A stretch of 64,000 nt of DNA from JBBDMC01 sp963826055 (GTDB taxonomy: Bacteria; Pseudomonadota; Alphaproteobacteria; Rhizobiales; Kaistiaceae), in assembly GCA_963826055.1 (NCBI GenBank), contig CAWGVO010000007.1, positions 62,001 to 126,000 of the forward strand, in the 5' to 3' direction. Positions 41,677 to 50,471 of this stretch are shown here, piece after piece. The notes below the pieces were generated by a model. That model searched no databases. It had not been told where the DNA came from and saw only the letters and a program-made list of their open reading frames with translations. How positions within the stretch are numbered: the stretch's first letter is position 1; every line of letters starts with the position of its first letter. Both the position numbers and the translations under genes were made by a program.

Positions 41677-43653
41677 TCGGCCGGCTGCGGCTGCACCCGC
41701 CGCGCGGGCCGCGGGGCGCCGACCCTCAGCCGGCGGTCGCTCAGCGACATCAGCCCGCCCAGCGCCATGACCACGGCGCCCAGCCAGATCAGCGTCACCA
41801 GCGGCTTGTAGTAGGCCCTCACCGTGGTGGTGCCGTCGGCGGCGATGTCGCCGAGTGAAAGATAGAGCTGGGAGAAGCCGATGGTGCGGATCGCCGCCTC
41901 GGTGGTCGTGGTCTGACGGCGGGTGTACTCGCGCTTCGCCGGGGTCATGGTCGTCACGCCGCGCCCGTCGCGGGTGATCGCGAACACGAACGGAGGTCTG
42001 ATCGTAGTCGCCCTGGCTCGTCGTCTTGAAATCCCTGAGCGTGATCGAATAGCCGGCGAGGTCGGCGGTCTCGCCGGGCTTCATCGAGCGGATGAGTTCG
42101 CTGCCCCAGGTCGAGGCGCAGACCAGGCCGAGCAGGGTCAGCCCGAGGCCGGTGTGGGCGATGGCGGTGCCGAGGGCGGAGCGCGGCAGGCCGATCAGCC
42201 GGTGGGCGGAGTCGCCGAGCGGGATCGCGCCGAGGCGGACGCGGTAGGCAAGCTCGGAGACCGCGCCGGCGATCAGCCAGGCGGCGAGCCAGACGCCGAA
42301 AAGCGCCAGCGCCGATCTGGAGCCGGCGAGCGCGGCCGCGACGATCGCGGCGGCGATGGCGATGCCGAAGGCGAACACCAGCCGCTGGGCGGCGGCCACG
42401 AGGTCGCCCCGCTTCCACGCCAGCAGCGGCCCGAACGGGACGATGATGAGCAGCACCGACATCAGCGGCGCGAAGGTCAGGTTGAAGAACGGCGCGCCGA
42501 CGGAAATCTTGGTCCCGGTCAGCGCCTCCAGCGCCAACGGATAGAGCGTGCCGACGACGACGGTCGCCGCCGCCGCGGTGAGGAACAGGTTGTTGAGGAT
42601 GAGAGCGCCCTCGCGGCTGATCGGGGCGAAGACGCCGCCGGGCGTCAGCGTGCCGGCGCGGAAGGCGAACAGCGCCAGCGCGCCGCCGATGAAAGCGATG
42701 AGAATGACGAGGATGAAGATGCCGCGCGTCGGATCGGACGCGAAGGCGTGGACGGAGGTAAGCACGCCGGAGCGCACCAGGAACGTGCCGATCAGACTCA
42801 GCGAAAAGGCGAGGATCGCCAGCAGTATCGTCCAGATCTTCAGCGCGTCGCGCTTTTCCATGACGACGGCGGAATGGAGCAGCGCGGTCGCCGCCAGCCA
42901 CGGCATCAGCGAGGCGTTCTCGACCGGGTCCCAGAACCAGTAGCCGCCCCAGCCGAGCTCGTAGTAGGCCCAGTACGAGCCCATGGCGATGCCGACGGTG
43001 AGGAACATCCACGCGGCCAGCGTCCACGGCCTCACCCAGCGCGCCCACGCCGCGTCGATCTTGCCCTCGATCAGCGCGGCGACGGCGAAGGCGAACGAGA
43101 TCGAGCAGCCGACGTAGCCGAGGTAGAGAAGCGGCGGGTGGATGGCGAGGCCGATGTCCTGCAGCACCGGGTTGAGGTCGTTGCCCTCAAGCGGCGGCTG
43201 GAGCATGCGCAGGAAGGGATTGGAGGTGGTGAGGATGAAGAGCAGGAAGGCCGAGGCGACCCACGCCTGCACGGCGAGCACCAGCGCCTTCAGCTTGCCG
43301 GGGAGGTTGTTGCCGAAGGCGGCCACCGATGCGCCGAAGAGGGCGAGGATCATGACCCACAGGACCATGGAGCCCTCGTGATTCCCCCACACGCCGGTGA
43401 TCTTGTAGAGGAGCGGCTGGTTCGAGTTGGAGTTCTCCACCACCGTCACCAGCGAGAAGTCGGAGACGACGTAGGCATGGATGAGGGCGGCGAAGGCGAA
43501 GCCGACGAGCAGGAACTGGGTGATCGCCGCCGGCGCGGCGACGGCGATGAGGCCGCGGTCGTCGCGCAGTGCGCCGTAGAACGGCACCGTCGACTGGATC
43601 AGCGCCAGCCCGAACGCCAGCACCAGTGCGAAGTGGCCGAGTTCTGCGATCAT
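41673..43653 (-). CDS. ccmF: CcmF/CycK haem lyase subunit, one frameshift
   Basis: This polytopic membrane protein of about 660 residues contains the WWD-type haem-handling motif (GWGGYWFWDPVENASLMPWL) and conserved flanking histidines (WGNHEGSMVLW; LAIHPPLLYLGYVG). One extra base near 41995 breaks the C-terminal periplasmic part, and the repaired end reads SFVFAITRDGRG. It attaches haem to apocytochromes c in the periplasm. The start codon overlaps the ccmE stop (ATGA). Confidence 0.92.
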
Positions 43654-44120
43654 TGCTTTGCCGTCGTGGTGTTGCCGGTCGGGAGAGGTCGTCTCCTGCC
43701 AGACGCCCTGCTTCTTCAGCGCGTCGACCACTTCGCGCGGCATGTAGCGCTCGTCGTGCTTGGCAAGAACAGTGTCGGCGTTGAGCGCGCCGTTGGCGGC
43801 GAGCACCCCCTCGGTCACCACCCCCTGCCCCTCGCGGAACAGGTCGGGCAGGATGCCCTGGTAGGTGACCGGGACCGTCGCGTTGCCGTCGGTGACGAGA
43901 AATCGACGACGCCGTCGGCCTTCTTGACCACGCTGCCATCCTCGACGAGACCGCCGAGGCGGATGCGGCTGCCGGGTTGCAGGCCCTTGGCGACCACGTC
44001 GCTCGGCGAATTGAAGAAGACGATCTGGTCCGACAGCGCATAAAGAATGAGGCCGGTCGCCACGGCGAGCACCACGCCGGCGAGCCCGATCATCGTCAGT
44101 CTGCGCTGCTTGCGCGTCAT
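43650..44120 (-). CDS. ccmE: CcmE/CycJ haem chaperone, two frameshifts
   Basis: The N-terminal anchor (MTRKQRRLTMIGLAGVVLAVATGLILYAL) precedes an OB-fold domain, with the haem-binding histidine in LAKHDERYMP. One base appears lost near 43900 and one gained near 43690; the natural end TAKQ* overlaps the ccmF ATG as ATGA. Without repair the frame fuses CcmE and CcmF. CcmE carries haem covalently to the lyase. Confidence 0.9.
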
Positions 44121-44145
44121 CTCCCGCAGCCCTCGACCTGCCCGG

Positions 44146-45886
44146 TCATGGCATCAGGCCCGTATCCCGCGCGGTGGCGTCGACCTGGTCGACCTTGGCC
44201 GGATCGCCGGCCAGCGCCGTGTGCGCCCGGTCCAGCGCCGCGCGCGCGTCGTCCGGCCGGCCAAGCACCATATAGGAACGCACCAGCATCGCCCACCCGT
44301 CGACGTCCCCGGTGTCCGTCTCCAGCCGCGTCGCCAGTCTGGCGACCATGCCCTCGATCGAGCCATCCTGCTGGAGGCGGGAGCTGGACGGGTGCGCCGC
44401 TCCCGCGTCGGCGGAGCCGGTCCGGGCGTCCCCATCGGGGTGGCGCTGGCCGCCGGCGACATCAGACCGGCGTCGCGGGCGGTGCGCGTCGACCGTCGCG
44501 AGCTTGGCGGCATCGCCGGCGAGCGCCGCGTGCGCCCTGTCGAGCGCCGCGCGCGCGTCGTCGGGGCGGCCGAGCACGGCGTAGGAACGGATGAGCCGCG
44601 ACCAGCCGTCGGCATCGCCGGTGTCCGTCTCCAGCCGCGCTGCAAGCTGGGCGACCATGCCCTCGATCATGGCGTTCTGTTGGTCAGGCGCGAGCTTGCT
44701 CGCCGCCGCGACGTCGGCGGCGCTGGGGCCGGGGGCCGTCATCGGGGCGGCCGCCGTCGCCGGCGACATCAGTCCGACGTCGCGGGCGGTGGCGTCGACC
44801 GTCGCGAGCTTGGTGGCGTCGCCGGCTAGCGCTGCATGGGCCCTGTCGAGGGCGGCGCGCGCGTCATCTGGGCGGCCGAGCACGGCGTAGGAACGGATGA
44901 GGCGTGCCCAGCCGTCGGCATCGCCGGTGTCGGTCTCAAGCCGCGCGGCAAGTTGCGCGACCATCCCCTCGATCATGGCGTTCTGCTGGGAAGGCGCGAG
45001 CTTGCTCGCCGCCGCGACGTCGGCGGCGCTGGGGCCCGGTCCCGCCGCTGGAGCCGTGCCTTCCAATTCCGCCAGTTGCTGCTGTGCTTCCGCCAGCCAT
45101 GGCGCGTCGGCCGGAGCGCTGGCGATGAGATCGTGCCAGGCGGTGACGGCCTCGTCGTGGCGTCCCTCCTGGCCGAGGGCCAGCGCCAGGAAGAACTTCG
45201 CGCGCGGATCGTCCGGCGCCAGCGCCAGCGCGCGCTCGAAGGCGGCCCGTGCGTCCGCGGTCACGGTGCCGTCGTTGGCGGCGACGAGCGCCTGGCCGAG
45301 AGCGCCCTCGGTCTCGGCGGTCGAGCCGAGCAGCCGGCGGGCGTTCTGGTAGGCGCGGACCGCGTCGCTGAAGCGCCCGAGACGCATGTAGACCGGCGCC
45401 ACCACCTGCCAGCCGGCGCCGTCGTCCGGGTTGGCGGCGAGATGCTGCTCGACGCGGGCGACCAGCGTCGCGATGTCCTGGCTTTGCGGGGGAGCGGCGA
45501 GGCGAGCGGCGAGCGGCTCGTCGGGCATTTGCGGTGAGCCGATGACGAGGTAGAGCGCCAGCGCCGCGAGCGGCATGGCGACCACGGCAACGGCGGCAAT
45601 ACGGCGGGCGCGGCCGCCACCGGTCGTGGCCTCCGGCGCGCGACGGCGTTTCGGCCTCGTCGGCGTGGATCAGGCGGCGGGCGATCTCGGTGCGGGCGGC
45701 GGCGGCCTCGCTTTCGCCGATGAGGCCGCGGCTCACGTCGCGCTCGACCTCGTCGAGCTGGTCACGGTAGATCGCCACCGTCGGCCGGCCGGCGTCGGAC
45801 CGGGCGCCCCGCGCCCGTGTCAGGGCCATCAAGGCCGGCGCGAACGCAGCCGCCGCGAGAACGGCCATGGCGACCCAGATTGCCAT
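44146..45886 (-). CDS. ccmI: CcmI/CycH with a triplicated C-terminal module, frameshifted
   Basis: The N-terminus has a membrane helix (MAIWVAMAVLAAAAFAPALMAL), the family motif TVAIYRDQLDEVERD and a second helix near residue 100, then TPR units. The C-terminal 320 residues are three tandem copies of a module of about 102 residues, each containing IEGMVAxLAxRLETDTGD and LGRPDDARAALDRAH. Frames break near 45645 and between copies two and three (net compensated). CcmI binds apocytochrome c C-termini and delivers them to CcmF/H. Members normally have a single such C-terminal domain, so this one is enlarged. Confidence 0.85.
44150..45057 (-). repeat. Tandem triplication inside ccmI, period about 306 bp
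   Basis: Corresponding points recur at 44342, 44651 and about 44957 (periods 309 and 306 bp). Copies one and two (5' in the gene) are nearly identical over QQNAMIEGMVAQ to LAPxQQN; the copy nearest the 3' end has diverged more. The high identity of two copies indicates a recent duplication or ongoing gene conversion. Confidence 0.85.
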
Positions 45887-46003
45887 CTTATTCTGCCCGG
45901 AAACCCCTTTGCGCCCGGTGGCGGCGCGCCCGGTGGCGGCGGCAAGGCCCGGAAATAGTCGTGCGGGCCGGGAAAGGCAATGCTGCGGCGCCGGAACCGC
46001 CGG

Positions 46004-46420
46004 TCATGCGACCGGTTGCCACGCGCCGTTCGGGGCCCGGCAGGCGGTGCCCTGCGCGGTCTCGGATCTTGCCCTTGACGGTGATGGTATGGGTGTACTG
46101 GCGGCAGTCGTAGTCGTTGACCTTGTAGAGCGGCCCGGCGACGACCTCGCCGCGAACCGGAGCGTCCCGCGCCACACGATCGGCGTCGCCGGTCGCCCCG
46201 TATTCGAGGGCGCGGTATTCGGCCGCGAGCGCCGCCCGGCGGTCTTTGGCGCCGAGTTCGAGGCCGATGGCGGTGCCGGCGAGGCCGGCCGGCGAGACCC
46301 TCGCCACCGTCCGTCGGCGCGTAGGCGGTCGAGCGAGAGGGTCGCCCCGGTGTTGGCGGACTGGCAACCGGCGAGCCCGACAATGGCGAGAGCCAACGCC
46401 GCACCTGCCAGACGCTGCAT
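46004..46420 (-). CDS. RT0821/Lpp0805-family (17-kDa antigen) surface lipoprotein, frameshifted
   Basis: The lipoprotein signal MQRLAGAALALAIVGLAGC ends in a clear lipobox (LAGC). In other frames follow a Gly-rich segment (GLAGTAIGLELG), DRRAALAAEYRALEYG and CRQYTHTITVKGKIRD, ending TACRAPNGAWQPVA, the pattern of this alphaproteobacterial family. At least two single-base shifts occur (about 46310 and 46065). Repaired length is about 139 residues. Function unknown; it may stabilise the envelope. A signal-regulated neighbour (the Feu-like system) lies upstream on the same strand. Confidence 0.75.
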   Translation of the reverse strand: MQRLAGAALALAIVGLAGCQSANTGATLSLDRLRADGRWRGSRRPASPAPPSASNSAPKTAGRRSRPNTAPSNTGRPATPIVWRGTLRFAARSSPGRSTRSTTTTAASTPIPSPSRARSETAQGTACRAPNGAWQPVA

Positions 46421-46515
46421 GAGAGACCCTCCGAAACGATGTCGCCAGCCGCGACTCCGCGAGGAATTTCGGCCACCCTTGCCGAACGAGCGTGGCGGAA
46501 ATGAGATTCCCCGCA

Positions 46516-47889
46516 TCACGCCGCCGGCAGCTCCACTTCGACGCGCAACCCGCCGCCCGGCGAGCGGCGAAAGTCGACCTCGCCACGATACATGGAAACA
46601 AGGTCGACGACGATGGAAAGGCCGAGGCCCGAGCCGGGCTTGGTCTCGTCGAGGCGCCCGCCGCGGGTGGTGGCGGCCGCGATCTCCTCGGCGCTCAAGC
46701 CCGGGCCGTCGTCGTCGATCGATCAGCGAAAGCCGTCCGGCGTCGGCCTCGCCCGCTCGGCGCCGCGTAGGCGACCGTCACCGTCGCGGCGGTCCTCGCC
46801 CATTTGCAGGCGTTGTCGAGCAGGTTGCCGACGATCTCCTCGAAGTCCTGCTGCTCGCCCTTGAAGCGGGCGTTCGCGGGAACGTGGCAGGTGATGGCGA
46901 TGCCGCGCTCGCCATGGATACGCTGCATGGCGCGGATCAGGCGCGTCACCACCGGCTCGATCTCGGTGACGGCGCCGATAACGTTGACGCGGGCGGCGAT
47001 GCGGGCGCGGTCGAGGTGGTGGCTGATCTGGCGGTGCATGAGGGCCGCCTGCTCGGCGACCTTGGTGGCCAGCGCGCCGCGAGCGGCGCGCGCCTCGTTG
47101 ATGATGACGGAGAGCGGGGTCTTGAGGCCGTGGGCGAGGTTGCCGACCTGGGTGCGGGCGCGGTCGACAACTTCCTGATTCGATTCAAGAAGCGCGTTCA
47201 ACTCCTTGACCAGCGGCTCGATTTCCGCCGGCAGCTCGCCCTCGAAACGGGTCTGGCGGCCGCTGCGGATTTCGGCGAGCGCCAGGCGCACGCGGTCGAG
47301 GGGCCTCAGGCCCCAGCGGATCTGGATGAGGGTGGCGATGATGAGGCCGGCGCCGAAGACGGCGAGCGTCAGGAACACCCGCCGGCGGAATGCCGCGACC
47401 TGGTCCTCGGATGACGCCGGCGTCGCCGGCGATCAGCACGTCGTAGGTGCGGTCGCCGGGAAAGACGACGGTGCGGGAGAGAACACGGAGCGCCTGGCCG
47501 TCGGGGCCGGTGAGCGCGCCGGAAGTGAGCCCGCCGCTCTCGTGGCGGTCGCTGGCGGCGCCGATGTCGAGGCTGTCGGAGAATAATGAGCGCGAGGCGA
47601 GCACGACCTGGCCGCCTGTGTGGTCGCGAACCTGCCAGTACCAGCCGGAATAGAGCAGCTCGAAGCGCTGTTCGCCGAGGTTGCCGGGGTCGCCCAGCGC
47701 GGCGTTCGGGTCCTCGGCGGCGAGCGCGCCGACCAGCGTGCGCAGGTAGACGTTGAGCCGTTCGTCGAAGGCGCTGACGACGGTCTGGCGATAAAGGGAG
47801 GTGAGGATGAGCCCGGCGGCGACGAGCGCCACGGCGCTCCACAGCGTGGCGGCGGCGATCAGGCGGAAGGCAAGCGAATTAGTCCGCAT
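46516..47889 (-). CDS. feuQ: FeuQ-like sensor histidine kinase, two or three frameshifts
   Basis: It has two membrane helices (MRTNSLAFRLIAAATLWSAVALVAAGLIL; FLTLAVFGAGLIIATLI), a periplasmic sensor domain between, a HAMP-like region, the H-box GNLAHGLKTPLSVIINEARA and an HATPase with NLLDNACKWA and GSGLGLSIVVDL. Frames shift near 47413 and 46730. It overlaps the regulator gene by 11 bp. The PhoQ-like H-box HGLKTPL and the neighbouring ccm genes and small periplasmic protein match the FeuQ kinase of rhizobia. Symbol by context. Confidence 0.7.
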
Positions 47890-48550
47890 CGCCCGGGACG
47901 ACGACGCGGTAGCCGAGGCCGCGCACGGTTTCGATCAGGTCGGGGGGCACCTTCTTGCGCAGGCGCCCGACGAACACCTCGATGGTGTTGGAGTCGCGGT
48001 CGAAATCCTGATCGTAGAGGTGCTCGATCAGCTCGGTGCGCGAGACCACGCGGTCGCGGTGGTGCATCAGGTATTCGAGCACCCGGTACTCGTGCGAGGT
48101 GAGCTTGACCGGATTGCCGTCGACGGTGACGCGGCCGGCGCGGCTGTCGAGGCGCACCGGGCCGACCTCGATCTCGTTGGTGGCGTGGCCGGCGGCGCGG
48201 CGCACCAGCGCCCTCACCCGCGCCAGCACCTCCTCGATATGGAAGGGCTTGGCGACGTAGTCGTCGGCGCCGGCGTCGATGCCCTGCACCTTGTCGGACC
48301 AGCGGTCGCGCGCGGTGAGGATGAGGACCGGCATGGTGCGGCCGGCCCGCCGCCATTTCTCCAGCACCGAGATGCCGTCGAGCACCGGCAGGCCGATGTC
48401 GAGGACGACCGCGTCGTAGGGCTCGGTGTCGCCGAGGAAATGCCCCTCCTCGCCGTCGCGGGCCGTGTCGACGGCGTAGCCCGCCTCCTTCAGCGCCTCG
48501 GCGAGCTGTCGGTTGAGATCGGCGTCATCCTCGATGACCAGCACCCGCAT
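47879..48550 (-). CDS. feuP: FeuP-like OmpR-family response regulator
   Basis: This intact 223-residue protein has a receiver (IEDDADLNRQLAEAL; D in VVLDIGLPVLDG; K in YVAKPFHIEE) and a winged helix ending VFVGRLRKKVPPDLIETVRGLGYR, close to PhoP/FeuP. FeuP controls osmoadaptation and cyclic glucan export in Sinorhizobium. The gene lies between a small periplasmic protein gene and its kinase gene, the feuN-feuP-feuQ order. Confidence 0.75.
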   Translation of the reverse strand: MRVLVIEDDADLNRQLAEALKEAGYAVDTARDGEEGHFLGDTEPYDAVVLDIGLPVLDGISVLEKWRRAGRTMPVLILTARDRWSDKVQGIDAGADDYVAKPFHIEEVLARVRALVRRAAGHATNEIEVGPVRLDSRAGRVTVDGNPVKLTSHEYRVLEYLMHHRDRVVSRTELIEHLYDQDFDRDSNTIEVFVGRLRKKVPPDLIETVRGLGYRVVVPGDAD

Positions 48551-48572
48551 GCGACCTTCCCCGCGCTTTCCG

Positions 48573-48890
48573 TCAGTAACTGACGCGGCCGGTGGCAGCG
48601 TCGACGCTCACCTGGACGACGCGGCCGTTGCTGAGCACGCCGACCAGATAGACCAGGTGGCCGTTGATGTTGCACAACTGCGACGAAACCATCTGGCCGG
48701 GCACCACGGCATAAATGGCGCCGAGCAGGCTGGACAGCGACTGCGCCTGGCCCGCCTGCACGGCGGCACGCGCCTGCTGGGTGGAATAGCACGCCTGGGC
48801 GGAGGCCGGGGACGGGCCAAGTCCGGCCGCCGCCGCCAGCAGCCCGATGCCGAGCGTGAATGCCGCCAGCCGCCTGTTCATCGTGGCCAT
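48573..48890 (-). CDS. Small periplasmic PepSY-like protein, FeuN candidate
   Basis: A signal peptide (residues 1-31, ending SPASA) leads to a 74-residue mature protein with two cysteines (ACYSTQQAR, QLCNINGH) and a PepSY-like end LVYLVGVLSNGRVVQVSVDAATGRV. It precedes the FeuP-like gene by 22 bp on the same strand. In Sinorhizobium a small periplasmic protein, FeuN, encoded at this place restrains FeuQ. Assignment rests on position, size and location only. Confidence 0.6.
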   Translation of the reverse strand: MATMNRRLAAFTLGIGLLAAAAGLGPSPASAQACYSTQQARAAVQAGQAQSLSSLLGAIYAVVPGQMVSSQLCNINGHLVYLVGVLSNGRVVQVSVDAATGRVSY

Positions 48891-48930
48891 TTATCCGCCA
48901 CAACATGAATACGCCCTGAATATGGGCGGG

Positions 48931-49341
48931 TCACCTCCCCCGCCGGCCGACGACCGTGCGGGCGATGCGCTCGCCCGATTCCGACAGGAATATCGCCGAA
49001 ATGATCCAGCCCGACCACTCGCCGATCGGGGCGGGCAGCGCCGCCACGTTCCAGGTGAAGCGGAAGAGCGAATCGGCGATCACGGCGGCGTAGTAGATCG
49101 CCAGCGGGTAGGCGAAGGCCGGCCGCATCAGCGAGGTGATCAGCCGCCCCTGCTCGGCGACAAGTACGTCGCGCTGGGCCTGCCGGCGGGCGAGCTCGGC
49201 CTTGACGTGCTCGATGGCGACGCTGGCGTCGATGCGCTCGCGCTCGACCTCGCTGTCGGCGCGCGCCTTGAGGCTCGCCAGCACCCGGTCGAGGACGCCG
49301 CCGCTCGCCAGCCGCAGGATGAAGTCGAGGAGGATCGACAC
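48931..49341 (-). CDS. GTA-type holin, three membrane helices
   Basis: The intact 136-residue protein has a hydrophobic start, a charged helical segment (LARRQAQRDVLVAEQGRLI) and two further helices ending FRFTWNVAALPAPIGEWSGWIISAIFLSESGERI (key residues given), the layout of the GTA_holin_3TM family. It would open the inner membrane for the endolysin at 49640-50426. It is the last gene of the phage-like cluster in transcription order. Confidence 0.75.
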   Translation of the reverse strand: MSILLDFILRLASGGVLDRVLASLKARADSEVERERIDASVAIEHVKAELARRQAQRDVLVAEQGRLITSLMRPAFAYPLAIYYAAVIADSLFRFTWNVAALPAPIGEWSGWIISAIFLSESGERIARTVVGRRGR

Positions 49342-49360
49342 CGCTACCCTCCCGCCGCCG

Positions 49361-49636
49361 TCACGACCCCGCCTTCGGCGTGTCGCCGTAGAGGCGCTTG
49401 TTGACGAAGTTGAACACGATCATGAGGACGCCGATGGCGCCGACGGTCCACATGGCGCTCCTGCCGTCGATCACCTTGTCCCAGCCGAAGCCGCTGAGGT
49501 AGTCGAGGATCTGGCCGACGAGCGGCACCGCCGTCGCCAGTACGCCGGTGATGTAGGTGCGCCAGCCCTGCGGACCGAACCACAGGACGAGGGCGCCGGC
49601 GGCAAGAATGAGGGCAAAGATCAGCCATCCGGGCAT
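49361..49636 (-). CDS. Small two-to-three-helix membrane protein, second holin or spanin-like
   Basis: The intact 91-residue protein has hydrophobic segments at about residues 3-20, 28-44 and 62-80 and a charged tail (NKRLYGDTPKAGS). It lies between the endolysin gene and the holin gene in the same operon. It may be a holin or antiholin; there is no sequence motif that decides. Confidence 0.6.
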   Translation of the reverse strand: MPGWLIFALILAAGALVLWFGPQGWRTYITGVLATAVPLVGQILDYLSGFGWDKVIDGRSAMWTVGAIGVLMIVFNFVNKRLYGDTPKAGS

Positions 49637-49639
49637 GGA

Positions 49640-50426
49640 TCATTCCTTTCGTTGGTGGTTGGGCTTGAGAAGCTTCGCTGCGGCCGCGACGAGCCAGGCG
49701 ACGACGGCCGCGACCAGCCGCGGCGATGCCGCCGGCGCCGGTCCCGACCTGCGGGCCGCTGGCGGCGACGTCGCGGGCGAGCGCGGCGCGGGTGGCGGGA
49801 CCGGCGATGCCGTCGGCGACGAGGTCGGGGTGGGCCGCCTGGTAGGCGCGGACCGCCGCCGCGGTCGCCGGACCGGCGATGCCGTCGATGGCACCGCGAT
49901 AGAAGCCGAGGCTGGCAAGCTGGCGCTGCACCTCGGCGACATCGGCGGCGGTGCCGGCGGTCAGCTTGCGGTGCGGCGGTGCCGTAGTCGCCGTCGAAGA
50001 TCAGCCGCGCCTCGTCCTCGCGTCGGCGCTCGAGCCCGGCGAGCGTATGCGCCGCCGGCCTTTGGTCCACTCCATCAGCCCGGCGCGGGCCGCGGCCCTG
50101 TCGCCGGCGCGGAACGCGCTCACCCAGCTCGCGCGGTCGATGGCGCCGGTGTTGAAGTCGAACGACACCGCGCCGTCGAACTCGTGCTGGCGCGCGGCCG
50201 GGCAGCGCCGCGCTCACCCGCCGCTCGAACCGCGCGAGGTCGGCGGCGAGGATCGTCGAAGGCGCGGTCGCGGCTGATCGTCATGCCCGCCACCGGCGTT
50301 GGCGGGCCGGCGGCGGCGGTGTGACCGACGCCGATGGTCCACCGCCCGGTCACGTCGCGATAGGCGCGGGTGACGACGCCCTCGTGGGCCGCGATGAACG
50401 CGACACCTCTTTGGTGAAACTCGCAT
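49640..50426 (-). CDS. GH24 endolysin with peptidoglycan-binding domain, frameshifted
   Basis: Read across several single-base shifts, the N-terminus gives AAHEGVVTRAYRDVTGRWTIGVGHT, with the T4-lysozyme triad spacing E-x8-D-x5-T. The C-terminal part gives VAEVQRQLASLGFYRGAIDG and GIAGPATRAALARD, a PG_binding_1 domain. Start ATG 50426; shifts near 50400, 50260, 50190, 50060 and 49970. It cleaves the glycan strands for release of particles and works with the two membrane proteins downstream. Confidence 0.75.
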
Positions 50427-50471
50427 GGGGGCGGGCGCGGCCGGCGATCCCGGCTCGCGGGCTACGAGAGC

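Noticed and set aside
43650..43821. Apparent natural fusion of CcmE to CcmF
   Set aside because: The alternative frame gives the normal CcmE end TAKQ* and an ATGA overlap with the ccmF start, so a single-base indel explains the fusion.
41923..44043. A 706-codon plus-strand frame opposite ccmF
   Set aside because: It is a low-complexity Arg/Asp/Gly shadow; the minus strand encodes CcmF with its tryptophan-rich motif.
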